Source: Acidiferrum sp963771295 (GTDB lineage Bacteria > Acidobacteriota > Terriglobia > Acidiferrales > UBA7541). From it: a stretch of 64,000 nucleotides of DNA. The stretch spans positions 124,001 through 188,000 of the forward strand of contig CAVYTB010000017.1 in the NCBI GenBank assembly GCA_963771295.1, in the 5' to 3' direction. Below, in pieces: positions 7,497 through 16,598 of the stretch. The notes beneath the pieces are model-generated. The model worked only from the letters and a program-made list of their open reading frames with translations. It did not search any database and was not told where the DNA came from. The position numbers and the translations under genes are program-made. Position 1 is the first letter of the stretch; every line of letters starts with the position of its first letter.

Positions 7497-8924
7497 ATGG
7501 TTCGAGTGTCTAGGTATGTTGCGTTGTTGAGTTGCGCTGTATTGCTGGCATCAGGTGGAGCGCGGGCAGAAGATCGCCAGAAGACCGATCAGGAAGCGCG
7601 AGCTGTGCTGAAGCAGTTGATCGAGATCAATACCACGGACTCGGTTGGAAACGTCAGCGAGGCGGCCGAGGCCATGGCGCAGCGTCTTCGAGCGGCAGGC
7701 TTCGCGGAAAAAGATGTGACGGTGGCGGGACCGAACGATCGTAAGAAGAACCTGGTGGTGCGCTATCGCGGTACGGGAAAGAAGAAGCCCATTCTGTTAA
7801 TCGGGCACCTGGATGTGGTGGAGGCGTTGCGCTCAGATTGGACGACGAATCCATTTGAGCTGGTTGAGAAGGACGGATATTTTTACGGCCGCGGCACGCA
7901 GGACATGAAAGAGGGCGACGCGATCCTGGTGATGGCGTTTGTGCGGCTGAAGCGCGAAGCATTTGTGCCCGACCGCGATCTGATCCTGGCGCTTACCGCC
8001 GATGAAGAAGGCGGAACGTCAAATGGAGTGGATTGGCTGCTGAAGGAGCACAAGGACTGGATCGACGCGGAATACTGCATCAATCTGGACGGCGGCGAAT
8101 TCGAAAAGCTGAAGGGGAAGCGTGTGCTTGCGGGATTGCAAGCCAGCGAAAAAGTTTATGCCGATTTTCAACTGGAGACGACAAACCCTGGCGGCCACAG
8201 TTCGGTGCCGGGCCCGGAAAACGCGATTTATGAACTGGCGGCGGCTTTGACGAAAGTGCAGTCGTTTTCCTTCCCGGTAAAAATTAACGAGATCACGCGG
8301 AATTACTTCAAGCACTCCGCCACGCTGACAACGGGTTCACTTGCGGCGGATCTGCGCGGCGCAGCCAAGGAGCCTCCAGACCCGGATGCAATCCGCAGGC
8401 TATCGGCGAATCCTTATTACAACTCGCTGCTACACACGACCTGTGTGGCTACGTTGCTATCCGGTGGCCACGCGCCGAACGCGCTGCCGCAGACGGCGCG
8501 CGCTAACGTGAACTGCCGCATTTTTCCCGGGGAAGATCCGGCGGAAGTGCACAAGACGCTGGAGAGGGTGGTGGCGAATCCAAAAGTGAAGGTAACGCTG
8601 GTGGCAGAAAAAACAGCGGACGGGAAAATCGTTCCGATCGTGGCGGTTCCGCCTTCGCCGCTGCTGCCGGAGGTTACCGCGACGCTGGAGCGAACGCTGT
8701 CGACGATGTGGCCGGAGCTGCCAGTAGTGGCGACGATGTCGACCGGAGCGACTGACGGAAAGTATCTGCGCATTGCGGGCATACCGACGTATGGCATTGC
8801 GTGCATGTTTTTCGATATGGAGGACGATCGGGCGCACGGAAAAGATGAACGCATCGAAACGGCGGAATATTACGATGGCGTGGAATTCGGCTACCGGTTC
8901 ATCAAGGCGTTGGGATCGAACTGA
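7497..8924 (+). CDS. Exported M20-family zinc metallopeptidase
   Basis: The ATG at 7497 is behind AAGGAGCG and gives 475 residues with a signal peptide (YVALLSCAVLLASGGARA). M20/M28-like metal and catalytic motifs are all present: LIGHLDVV (His/Asp), GRGTQDMKEG (bridging Asp), ALTADEEGG (Glu-Glu) and a lid or dimerisation domain beginning after NPGGHSSVPGPENAIY. The C-terminal histidine expected in the family is supplied near FDMEDDRAHGKDERI. The family includes dipeptidases and carboxypeptidases; the exported location suggests peptide scavenging. It ends in a bidirectional terminator shared with the convergent M48 gene. Confidence 0.94.
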   Translation: MVRVSRYVALLSCAVLLASGGARAEDRQKTDQEARAVLKQLIEINTTDSVGNVSEAAEAMAQRLRAAGFAEKDVTVAGPNDRKKNLVVRYRGTGKKKPILLIGHLDVVEALRSDWTTNPFELVEKDGYFYGRGTQDMKEGDAILVMAFVRLKREAFVPDRDLILALTADEEGGTSNGVDWLLKEHKDWIDAEYCINLDGGEFEKLKGKRVLAGLQASEKVYADFQLETTNPGGHSSVPGPENAIYELAAALTKVQSFSFPVKINEITRNYFKHSATLTTGSLAADLRGAAKEPPDPDAIRRLSANPYYNSLLHTTCVATLLSGGHAPNALPQTARANVNCRIFPGEDPAEVHKTLERVVANPKVKVTLVAEKTADGKIVPIVAVPPSPLLPEVTATLERTLSTMWPELPVVATMSTGATDGKYLRIAGIPTYGIACMFFDMEDDRAHGKDERIETAEYYDGVEFGYRFIKALGSN

Positions 8925-8994
8925 AAAGTTGGAGCATTGAGAGCACAAGGCGCCCGCCTTAGAAGGCTGCCGCTACACGTCCGATGCTAGAGGA

Positions 8995-9028
8995 AAAAGG
9001 CCTCCGCTCTCTTTCTCGGAGGCCTTTT
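8995..9028. terminator. Bidirectional terminator between M20 and M48 genes
   Basis: A perfect 12-bp stem (8995-9006 with 9017-9028, AAAAGGCCTCCG) is A-flanked on one side and T-flanked on the other, so it can serve both convergent genes. Confidence 0.93.
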
Positions 9029-9047
9029 GATTTTGCAAATAGAAACT

Positions 9048-10760
9048 TCAGGGTTTGGTCGGATCCGGAGCTTCGCCCGGCTTCACATCTTGCGGTGAGG
9101 TAGCGCTGGCGGCAACCGGCTTTCCGTTGTCAGTTCCATAGCGGGTCAGGTAAGGCATAAAGGGCGTGACTTCGAAGGGCATCTTTTCACGTTCGGCAAC
9201 GGTGCCAATCGGCTTGCTCTTGATCATCGCCAGAGTGTCGTTCCACGGGTCGATCTTCACGCGGCCACCGAGAGGAAGAGCCGCAATCTTCTGGGGATTC
9301 TGCGGACCGTGAGCGGCATCGAGCGCCATGGTGGACTTGAGGTCGTTGATTTCGGGTACGCGGTTGCCCAGGTGCCCGCTAATCAGATTGGGAATTTCTT
9401 TCTGGCGGCTATCGAGAGCCTGGAGGAACAATCCAGCGTTCGCCAGTTGGCCCTTATAGGGCGAGTTGTTGAGAAGCTGAATCGCCTTGGTATTCGCGGC
9501 GGCTTCTTCTTCGGGTGTGCGCGAGAAACCAAAGTGGCGGAAGGTGTCTTTGTCTTCCACGAGAATCTGGTCAAAAAAAGCGTATTGAGAATCGACGCGG
9601 TGGCCAAGAACGACGTGGCTGAGTTCGTGAGCGAGCATGGTGGCCAAGCTGGCTTCGTCGGGCAGCACGTCAATTAAACCGCGGCTCAACACAATGGTGT
9701 GGCCCACGGTGAAAGATTCCAGGGTGGAAGTCATGAGCACGCGGCAGCGAACTTCGGGATCGAGGTCGATATTGTTGGTGACTTCAAGGTTGTTGATTAC
9801 GGTTTCCAGAACTTTATCCACCTCACCTTTGGGCGCCATCAAGCCAATGCGTTCCAGGCGGTCAGTGACATTGTCTTCTGCCTGGCGATCCCAGGAGCGT
9901 TGCGCCTGGATCGGATTAAGATCGTTGGCAGTCTTGGTGTCATCCTGAACCGGAGTCTCTACGAGAATCTTGCTGAGTTCCTGCTCTTGAGCGGAGTTGC
10001 CAAGATTGTAGCCCCACAGGCGGGTCTGGGCTTTGAAGTCGAGTTTCTTGCTAATGGCGTAGTGCAGATCGCTTTCCTGGCTATAGACGAAGGTGGGCAG
10101 CCAAAGTCCCGGTTGGACGTTGGTGCGCCAGCTATCGAAATGGAAGTACCAGCTGGAATGTCCGTTGCCGCCATACCCGCCATTGAAGCGGACGATGTGA
10201 TAGTCCTGATCTTCAACCCAGATGCGTCCCACGAAGCGGCCTTTGTTGCCCTTTTCGGCCGGGGTGACATCAAAAACCAGGCAGCGTACTTCGCCGAGGA
10301 ATTCGCGACGAACATAGTCAAACTTGTAGTGCTGTTTATCGAAGCCGTTGGTATCGATAAAAATCATTTGCAGGAAGCCATCGGGCAAGAACTGCATCGC
10401 GAAGCTGAAGAAGTTTCCGATGGAACCGACGACTTTGCGTCCCTTGCTGCCGGTGTCATTCAGGGGGACGAGAGCGACGCCCTTGGTGAAGTTGGCGCGG
10501 CCCAGAAAATACTTGTCGCCGGCGGGAACTGCGCCGAGGTCCTTATCGGGCTTCAGGTTCTGAATATAGGTCTCGACCAGAGGAGAGTAGTTGCGCATCT
10601 GGCCATAAAGGCGTTGTTCGTTTGCCACAAAGCGATCAATCACCTGATCGACAGTTCGCGGCTGGTCGGCCGGCGGCACGGGCGAGGCCACCGCCGCGAG
10701 GCTAGCGCAAGCACTGAGCGCCAGAACCAGGATATTTCTAGACAACGTTCGCATGTTCAT
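9048..10760 (-). CDS. Exported M48-family metalloprotease
   Basis: This 570-residue protein has a signal peptide (ILVLALSACASLAAVASP; the Cys could also make it a lipoprotein). Residues ~35-290 form an outer-membrane-lipoprotein-sorting-like region (FDVTPAEKGNKGRFVGRIWVEDQDYHIVRF). The protease domain follows, with the zinc motif HELSHVVLGH and a downstream TPEEEAAANTKAI block supplying the third ligand Glu. A proline-rich tail ends it. It is likely periplasmic, in quality control of envelope proteins. The start is 5 bases after the TonB gene stop, with GAGGGAG as SD, so the two form an operon. Confidence 0.92.
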   Translation of the reverse strand: MNMRTLSRNILVLALSACASLAAVASPVPPADQPRTVDQVIDRFVANEQRLYGQMRNYSPLVETYIQNLKPDKDLGAVPAGDKYFLGRANFTKGVALVPLNDTGSKGRKVVGSIGNFFSFAMQFLPDGFLQMIFIDTNGFDKQHYKFDYVRREFLGEVRCLVFDVTPAEKGNKGRFVGRIWVEDQDYHIVRFNGGYGGNGHSSWYFHFDSWRTNVQPGLWLPTFVYSQESDLHYAISKKLDFKAQTRLWGYNLGNSAQEQELSKILVETPVQDDTKTANDLNPIQAQRSWDRQAEDNVTDRLERIGLMAPKGEVDKVLETVINNLEVTNNIDLDPEVRCRVLMTSTLESFTVGHTIVLSRGLIDVLPDEASLATMLAHELSHVVLGHRVDSQYAFFDQILVEDKDTFRHFGFSRTPEEEAAANTKAIQLLNNSPYKGQLANAGLFLQALDSRQKEIPNLISGHLGNRVPEINDLKSTMALDAAHGPQNPQKIAALPLGGRVKIDPWNDTLAMIKSKPIGTVAEREKMPFEVTPFMPYLTRYGTDNGKPVAASATSPQDVKPGEAPDPTKP

Positions 10761-10765
10761 CTCCC

Positions 10766-11959
10766 TCAGTACGCCAGCCGGAATTCAATTCGCACCCGGG
10801 CCGGAAAATCGACAGGCTCATGGTCGCGCTGAGCTGGCTTGAACTTGATTTGTTGAGCAGCTCGTTCAGCGGCTTCATCGAGGCCGTGACCGAGGCCGCT
10901 GACAACCCGGTTGATCTGAATGTTGCCATTGGCGAGGAAAACCAGATCCAGAACGACGTCGCCTTCAATTTTCAGGCTGCGCGCTTCGGCGGTGTACTCC
11001 GGCCGAGGCTTGTCCTGGACGATGATGCCGGTGTCTGGAGGGCCGCCCGCTTGCGTTTTCTTCTTCGGCGCTTCGGTGACCGCTGCGGCATCGCCAAAAC
11101 CACTCGCTACCACGACGCCTTTTTTGCCGCCGCCGCCGATTGGAGGCGTGGCTGTTCCGTTGCCGAATCCGGTGCTGGCAACCGTGCCGGCAATTCCGTT
11201 CTTGCCGCCGGTGCCATTACCGTACCCTTCGCCGCCGGGTAGTGCGGGCGAACCCAGACGGTTCACATTCGTTGCATGATTCGGGTCACCCTTGCCGGGC
11301 ATGCCGTTGGGGTCGCCGAATCCGCCAGTCTGGACTTTATCGACTGGAGCTTTCACCGTCGCCGGGGCCGCGCTGCCGGTGGAGTTGTTCATCAAGCCGA
11401 CTTTCACATCTTCTTTGGGGCGCTTTGGCCCGTTGTCCTTGGCATCAATGGCGGCGGCTTCGAACTTGGGAGTCATGTCGGGAACTTTGACGTCAACCTT
11501 CTCAATTTTGGGCTCAAGCTTTTTAGGAGCAAGGTTCTGGAAAATGTGCGGTTGTTTTGGATTCAGTTGCGGTGTCTCCACAACTGGGGGCGGGACATCC
11601 GCCTTTTTGACCACGACCTTCGGTGCGGCTGGAGGAGGTGGCGGAGTTGCTACAGGGATTTCCGTGATCGGCTGAGCGATCTCCACGCTGTTGTAATGGA
11701 GAGCAGTCTTCATCCCTTCCGGATACATCAAGGGAATCAAGAGAAAGAAAATCGTGGCGGCCACCTGAATGCCAGCGCTCACACCGATGCGATCCCAGCG
11801 GGGTTTGGAGTCAGGCAGAAGGGCAAGGCGAGCGGGTACCTGCCGATTGCCAATGTGCTCTTTCCAGGCTTCGGGATTCGAGGAACGGGCAGAGCGATTG
11901 GCGTTCAGACCCACGCCTATCGTTTTGCCTTGAGTGGAATCTGCGATCATCGTAGTCAT
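10766..11959 (-). CDS. TonB-family energy transducer
   Basis: This 397-residue protein has a cytoplasmic N-terminus of about 60 residues, one TM helix (GIQVAATIFFLLIPLMY), a proline-rich periplasmic stretch (TPPPPPAAPKVVVKK), a glycine-rich low-complexity region (~200-290) and a C-terminal TonB domain (PRPEYTAEARSLKIEGDVVL to PARVRIEFRLAY). Architecture and length fit acidobacterial TonB-like proteins rather than classical short TonB. No ExbBD or receptor is adjacent. It is first gene of an operon with the M48 protease, and a perfect-looking operator palindrome lies about 120 bases upstream. Confidence 0.9.
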   Translation of the reverse strand: MTTMIADSTQGKTIGVGLNANRSARSSNPEAWKEHIGNRQVPARLALLPDSKPRWDRIGVSAGIQVAATIFFLLIPLMYPEGMKTALHYNSVEIAQPITEIPVATPPPPPAAPKVVVKKADVPPPVVETPQLNPKQPHIFQNLAPKKLEPKIEKVDVKVPDMTPKFEAAAIDAKDNGPKRPKEDVKVGLMNNSTGSAAPATVKAPVDKVQTGGFGDPNGMPGKGDPNHATNVNRLGSPALPGGEGYGNGTGGKNGIAGTVASTGFGNGTATPPIGGGGKKGVVVASGFGDAAAVTEAPKKKTQAGGPPDTGIIVQDKPRPEYTAEARSLKIEGDVVLDLVFLANGNIQINRVVSGLGHGLDEAAERAAQQIKFKPAQRDHEPVDFPARVRIEFRLAY

Positions 11960-12364
11960 CCGCTTCAGCCTCTTGCGAGATTAATCCCAGCAGTCGATTC
12001 CAAAAGGAACCGAGCAGTTTCCGTTTGGGACATGTGTGTTCCAGTACGAGGGTACTTGGGCCTAGGGACCGTCCGAATAGGACTTTCGTACTAAAGTCGC
12101 GAACTCGCTAATGACCTTGCGAGTGCACTTCCACACACGCCTTTTGTCGGGGATTAACCCGCCAGGCGAATTTCGTTGCGGGGCGGGAGCGCAACACCTC
12201 CTAGGATACCGTAAACGGACACAGGGGGAGTTGCTGAATTTCCGCACCGGTTTCCTCCCGAAAGGGTACCCTTTAGGATGCCAACCCTGCAATCGACGTT
12301 GGATAAATATGCGAGGCACATAGACTAATAAAAATACAGGCTTTAGTGTAGGACGAGGAGGATT
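11960..12364. other. Divergent intergenic region, tonB / sigma factor
   Basis: About 405 bases separate two divergent genes. It holds the 18-bp palindrome at 12081-12098 and a GAGGAGGA Shine-Dalgarno (from 12355) for the sigma gene. No open frame with coding character and no RNA gene was seen. Confidence 0.7.
12081..12098. promoter_or_regulatory. 18-bp palindrome, candidate operator
   Basis: GACTTTCGTACTAAAGTC matches its own reverse complement at 16 of 18 positions, centred on GTAC. It lies ~120 bases before the tonB start, within a promoter-bearing divergent region. A DNA-binding dimer such as a BlaI/MecI-type repressor is possible but not shown. Confidence 0.4.
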
Positions 12365-13324
12365 GTGCCGCAGTCCCCGGGTGAAAACGCCGAATCTCGC
12401 GTGCCCAGCGCGTTGTGGTCCGCCGCGGAAGCGCTTTTGGATTCGTTGTATGCGGAATCAGGAGCGGCGGCCTGGAATGTCCCTCGTGAACGGTTTTTGG
12501 CGGCACTGGAGCGCAGCGTCTGCAAAAGGTTTGCGGATGGCGGCCTGTCGCAGCAGCGGCTGGAGGAATATCTGCAGACCCTGTATGCAGAGGATCTGGC
12601 TTTAGCTTGCGGCTGCATGGAGGGAAAAGAGCAGGCGTGGGAATATTTCGTTCGCGAATACCAGGGCTACCTGCGCGCGTCCGCCAGTTCCATTACAAAA
12701 GGAAGCCGGTCAGGGGCGGATGCGCAGGAGCTGGCTGACTCACTGTTTGCGGAACTTTTTGGCCTTGTGGACGGCAAACGAGGCGAGCATTCATTGTTTC
12801 GCTACTTTCACGGCCGGAGTTCGCTGAAGACCTGGCTGCATACCATTTTGGCACAACGTCACGTGGACTGCATTCGAGAGCGGCGCCGGTGGACTTCGCT
12901 GGAAGGCGATAATGGAGAAGAGAAAAAATCGCTGCCAGCGGACCGAATTGGGAATCCCGTTCCTGATCCTCACCGCGAACGGTATGTGTCGCGATTTGTG
13001 GCGGCGCTGGAAAGTTCTCTGGCGGCACTGCCAAGAAACGATTGGCAGCGACTGGAGCTTTACTACTCGCGTCAACTGACGCTGGCGGAAATCGGCAAAA
13101 AATTGGGAGAGCACGAATCGAGCGTTTCGCGAAACCTGGAGCGCATTCGGCGTGAGCTTCGCGGGTCCATCGAGACTTTGCTGAAAGTGCCGCCAATGCT
13201 GAGCGAAGCGGAGATCGTACTGTGTTTTCAGTATGCCGCGGAAGATTCTCCCATCGATTTTCGAAAGCTATTTCCGAGCAAGGAACCCGGCAGGCCAGGC
13301 GCGGGAAGGAAGGAAACGTCATGA
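12365..13324 (+). CDS. Sigma-70 family (ECF-like) RNA polymerase sigma factor
   Basis: The start is a GTG at 12365 with a strong GAGGAGGA SD; 319 residues. A ~80-residue N-terminal extension precedes region 2 (AWEYFVREYQGYLRASASSI, RYFHGRSSLKTWLHTILAQRHVDCIRERRR) and region 4 (LAALPRNDWQRLELYYSRQLTLAEIGKKLGEHESSVSRNLERIRRELR, an HTH). A ~60-residue tail follows (MLSEAEIVLCFQYAAEDSPIDFRKLF). It is longer than minimal ECF factors (~180-200). The next gene encodes a membrane anti-sigma-like protein, so membrane-gated regulation is expected. Confidence 0.9.
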   Translation: MPQSPGENAESRVPSALWSAAEALLDSLYAESGAAAWNVPRERFLAALERSVCKRFADGGLSQQRLEEYLQTLYAEDLALACGCMEGKEQAWEYFVREYQGYLRASASSITKGSRSGADAQELADSLFAELFGLVDGKRGEHSLFRYFHGRSSLKTWLHTILAQRHVDCIRERRRWTSLEGDNGEEKKSLPADRIGNPVPDPHRERYVSRFVAALESSLAALPRNDWQRLELYYSRQLTLAEIGKKLGEHESSVSRNLERIRRELRGSIETLLKVPPMLSEAEIVLCFQYAAEDSPIDFRKLFPSKEPGRPGAGRKETS

Positions 13325-13372
13325 ACGACCGCAAGAAAGACGTTTCGCAACGTTCTAAAGATGGAGTGGGCT

Positions 13373-14797
13373 ATGCCGTCTGACGATCGCGACCGGCAAT
13401 TGGAAAAGGCGCTCGCGCGCCACCTGCGCAGCGATGCGATCAATGCCGCGTGCCCTGACGCCGAAATCCTCGCCGCTTATCACGAACGCACACTTTCGCT
13501 GGAAGATATGGCGCAATGGAAGCAGCACATAGCCGGGTGCGTACGATGCCAGGAAACCCTGAGTCTTGTTGAAGAGTCCAATATTTTGCAAGGAAGCGAA
13601 GAGGAGAATCGAAAAATGATGGAATTGGTTCGAGGAAGATTAGCCGCCGCTGGTGCCGCTGTGCTTAGTCGCATGCCGATGGAGGAAGCGCTTCCTGCCG
13701 CTCCGGCGGTGTCGCGCGACCTAGCGGTTAGGGCGATGGCAAAGCGTGGTGTTGCACTGCGCTGGGTGGTGCCCGTTGGTGCGCTGGCCGCAGGATTGAT
13801 CGTTTGGGTTGGCGTGCGCGAAGCGCAGCAAAATAAGGCGATGAAAGCCGCGCAGGTGGACGTGGCGCAAAACCGGCCTTCGGTTGAGCACGCGCCCGCA
13901 GCGTCAATAACGGCTCCAAGCTTGGATGTAGATAACGGCGCTGTGGCAAAGAGCCGGGACCTGGATGCGTTGAGCAAAGAAGAAAAGTCGCGGATGCTGG
14001 AAGAAATGCGTAAACAGGAAACGACTTTTTCGAAGGCGAAACCTTCAGGCGCTCCGAGCAGCAACCCAGCTTTGGGAAGTGCCGCCAATGCTTTGGTAGC
14101 GCCGATCGTGGGCAAAAAGAAGCTGCAGGAAGAAGCAAACGCGACGAAGGATATGTCCGCGGACTCGATAACGGCAACGCCGACTGTGCCGGCCACGGAG
14201 GCGAACAACTACGCCGCGCAGAATCGTGAGCTAGCTCCCACGCAAAACGCCAAGGCTGCCCCCGCCGCTTCCGGCGGAGCCCGGGCAACGCCGGCAAACG
14301 ATACCGCAAATGCGGGAAGAATGTTGGGGCAGCAGAATCAAATGGCCAAGGCAGCGACGCAAAGGAATGAGAAGCTGGAAATGTCAGCGGGTTCAGCGCC
14401 GGCCCAGTCGATGAGCGACGTTCTTCCGGAAGGCGGAACCATCATCGTCGCGCCGAACGATGCGTACTCGTGGCGAGTGGGCTCGAATGGAAAGATCGAG
14501 CACAGCACCGACAACAGCCGCACCTGGATGCTGCAGAAGAGCGGCGTCACCGCGGACTTGACGGCGGGTTCCGCGACGTCGGGCAAAGTGTGTTGGGTAG
14601 TGGGGAAAGCAGGAACCGTGCTGCTGACTACGGACCGGGGGAAGCATTGGAAGCAACTGAATCCGCCCACAAAAGAAGATTTGGGCGGAGTGAACGCCGT
14701 GGACGACAAACGAGCGTCCATCTGGACGGTTTCGCACAGCAAGAGTTTTGAGACCAATGACGCCGGGGCCACCTGGTCAGCGATTGGTGAGAAGTAA
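13373..14797 (+). CDS. Membrane anti-sigma factor with zinc finger and YCF48/BNR-like C-terminus
   Basis: The ATG at 13373 gives 474 residues; an ATG at 13361 is possible. The N-terminal zinc-finger anti-sigma (ZAS) motif is H52-x3-C56-x2-C59. One TM helix (~128-148, VVPVGALAAGLIVWVGV) is followed by a long Ala/Lys/Asn-rich, probably disordered periplasmic linker (~150-345) and a C-terminal ~115-residue part with BNR/YCF48-like blades (KIEHSTDNSRTW, GTVLLTTDRGKHWKQL, DAGATWSAI). The pairing with the sigma gene 50 bases upstream supports a role in holding the sigma at the membrane. The ligand of the propeller-like end is unknown. Confidence 0.87.
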   Translation: MPSDDRDRQLEKALARHLRSDAINAACPDAEILAAYHERTLSLEDMAQWKQHIAGCVRCQETLSLVEESNILQGSEEENRKMMELVRGRLAAAGAAVLSRMPMEEALPAAPAVSRDLAVRAMAKRGVALRWVVPVGALAAGLIVWVGVREAQQNKAMKAAQVDVAQNRPSVEHAPAASITAPSLDVDNGAVAKSRDLDALSKEEKSRMLEEMRKQETTFSKAKPSGAPSSNPALGSAANALVAPIVGKKKLQEEANATKDMSADSITATPTVPATEANNYAAQNRELAPTQNAKAAPAASGGARATPANDTANAGRMLGQQNQMAKAATQRNEKLEMSAGSAPAQSMSDVLPEGGTIIVAPNDAYSWRVGSNGKIEHSTDNSRTWMLQKSGVTADLTAGSATSGKVCWVVGKAGTVLLTTDRGKHWKQLNPPTKEDLGGVNAVDDKRASIWTVSHSKSFETNDAGATWSAIGEK

Positions 14798-14865
14798 GCG
14801 CGGTTGCAAGAAATATCGCTGACGCCGTTCTAAGAGCGAAGGTAAATTCAAGGTGAGGTGGTTCC

Positions 14866-16377
14866 ATGAAGACTTCGCAAGGCGTTGGCCGTATCCGTTC
14901 GTACTCAATAGCAGCCGCGGCAATCGCACTGGCCGGGGCGTCGGCGTTTGTGCCGTCCTATCACGCTGGAAAAAAGGCTGAGCCGCAGGAAAAGGAGGCC
15001 GGCCACGGCGCGGATCACAGCACTACATTGAGCGATCAGACCGAGCTGGCAGTGACGGTCTACAATTCCAATATCGCGCTAATACGTGATGTGCGACAAC
15101 TGCAGTTGCCCACCGGTAATTTCCGGCTGAAATTCATGGACATTGCCGCCACCGTGAATCCCGCCACGGTACACTTTCGATCGCTTACAGAACCCGAAAA
15201 GGTTGGAGTGATCGAGCAGAATTATGAGTACGACCTGCTGGAACCCGCCAAGCTTCTGAATAAATATGTGGGCAAGGAAGTGACACTGGTACGCAGCTAT
15301 ATGGACAACGGCACCACGAAGCACGAGGAGATCAAAGCCACACTGCTGGCCAACAACAACGGGCCGGTGTGGCGGATCGGCAACGACATTGTTACGGGAG
15401 TGTATGGCGAGACGTATCGGTTTCCAGAGGTTCCTGCGAATTTGTACGACCGGCCGACGCTTTTGATGACGCTGGAGAATTCAGGTTCAGCGAAGCAGAA
15501 GATTGAGGCGTCGTACCTGGCGAGCAATTTGTCGTGGAACTCCGATTACGTGCTGACAGTGGGCCGCGACGACAAGGCTGCCGATTTGGATGGGTGGGTG
15601 ACCATCGTCAATAACTCGGGCACGGCGTTCCACAACGCGAAACTGCAGCTCGTGGCCGGCGACCTGAACCGCCTGCCCGCACCACTGCAGTATCGCGCCG
15701 CTGACATGGTCGCCAAGTCGGAGGCTGCGGCTGCTCCGAGGCAGTTCGCGCAGGAGAATTTCAGCGAGTATCACCTGTATTCCCTGGGCCGGCGCACCTC
15801 GGTTGAAGACAAGGAGACCAAGCAGATCAGTTTGTTGCAGGGCAGCGGGATTCCGGTGGAAAAACTGTTTGTCGTCAACGGGCAGAATTTCTACTATCAC
15901 AACGCGCAGAATCCCGGTTCGCCGATCAAAGATCCCGTCATGGTCTTCTACAAGTTCAAGAATGAAGAGAAAGCCGGGCTGGGCATTCCGTTGCCTGCGG
16001 GCAATCTGCGGGTATATCAGAAGGATTCGAAGGGCGGGCTGCTGTTCATCGGCGAAGATCACATCGACCACACGCCGAAAGACGAATTCATCAACGTGAA
16101 AATCGGCAATGCGTTCGACGTGGTTTCCGAGCGTAAGCAGACCGATTACAAGAGCCTCAGCAACCGTCTTTGGGAAATGGAATTCGAGATTACCATCCGC
16201 AACCACAAAGACACGCCGATCAGTGTTCAGGTGAACGAACCCATCGGCGGCGATTGGGAAATGCTGTCGTCTACTTACAAATACACGAAGACGAGCGCTT
16301 GGGCGGCGCAATTTGATGTGCCGGTGAAAGCGAATGGTGAGTCAGTGTTGAAGTACCGCGTGCGAGTGAAGTGGTGA
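14866..16377 (+). CDS. Exported DUF4139 domain protein
   Basis: This 503-residue protein has an N-terminal signal/anchor (SIAAAAIALAGASAFVPS). The DUF4139 character is clear: ELAVTVYNSNIALIRDVRQL and NPATVHFRSL at the N-terminal part, then YLASNLSWNSDYVL, KLQLVAGDLNRL and a C-terminal beta-rich region (WEMEFEITIRNHKDTPISVQVNEP). Function is not established for the family. It follows the sigma/anti-sigma pair by 69 bases on the same strand and may be its target. Confidence 0.88.
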   Translation: MKTSQGVGRIRSYSIAAAAIALAGASAFVPSYHAGKKAEPQEKEAGHGADHSTTLSDQTELAVTVYNSNIALIRDVRQLQLPTGNFRLKFMDIAATVNPATVHFRSLTEPEKVGVIEQNYEYDLLEPAKLLNKYVGKEVTLVRSYMDNGTTKHEEIKATLLANNNGPVWRIGNDIVTGVYGETYRFPEVPANLYDRPTLLMTLENSGSAKQKIEASYLASNLSWNSDYVLTVGRDDKAADLDGWVTIVNNSGTAFHNAKLQLVAGDLNRLPAPLQYRAADMVAKSEAAAAPRQFAQENFSEYHLYSLGRRTSVEDKETKQISLLQGSGIPVEKLFVVNGQNFYYHNAQNPGSPIKDPVMVFYKFKNEEKAGLGIPLPAGNLRVYQKDSKGGLLFIGEDHIDHTPKDEFINVKIGNAFDVVSERKQTDYKSLSNRLWEMEFEITIRNHKDTPISVQVNEPIGGDWEMLSSTYKYTKTSAWAAQFDVPVKANGESVLKYRVRVKW

Positions 16378-16427
16378 AGGAAAAGGAAGGAAGTAATGAA
16401 GTAACGACGCCAAGCGGCCAAATAGCG

Positions 16428-16526
16428 TGTCATCCTGAGCGTAGTGAAGGATCTCAACTCGGAATGTTGCCGCATTGTTCAGTTGAGATCCTTCGGTCCA
16501 CAAACGACGTGAACCTCAGGATGACA
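16428..16526. repeat. Palindromic interspersed repeat (CATCCTGAG / GAAGGATCTCAA type)
   Basis: Two nested perfect inverted pairs are present: TGTCATCCTGAG (16428-16439) with CTCAGGATGACA (16515-16526), and GAAGGATCTCAACT (16446-16459) with AGTTGAGATCCTTC (16481-16494). It would fold into a long hairpin. Related half units occur near 38871-38912 and around the IS30 insertion. It lies between the DUF4139 and convergent RidA genes. Confidence 0.8.
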
Positions 16527-16598
16527 TCGCCTAGTAGGGCAGAATTGATTGGCGAGCGGATTATTCAGAAGAAGCCCTGGTCTATTGAACCCTTACAT

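Noticed and set aside
9699..10832. 377-codon plus-strand frame opposite the M48 protease
   Set aside because: It is antisense to a clear HELSHVVLGH protease with signal peptide; composition follows the other strand's codon bias.
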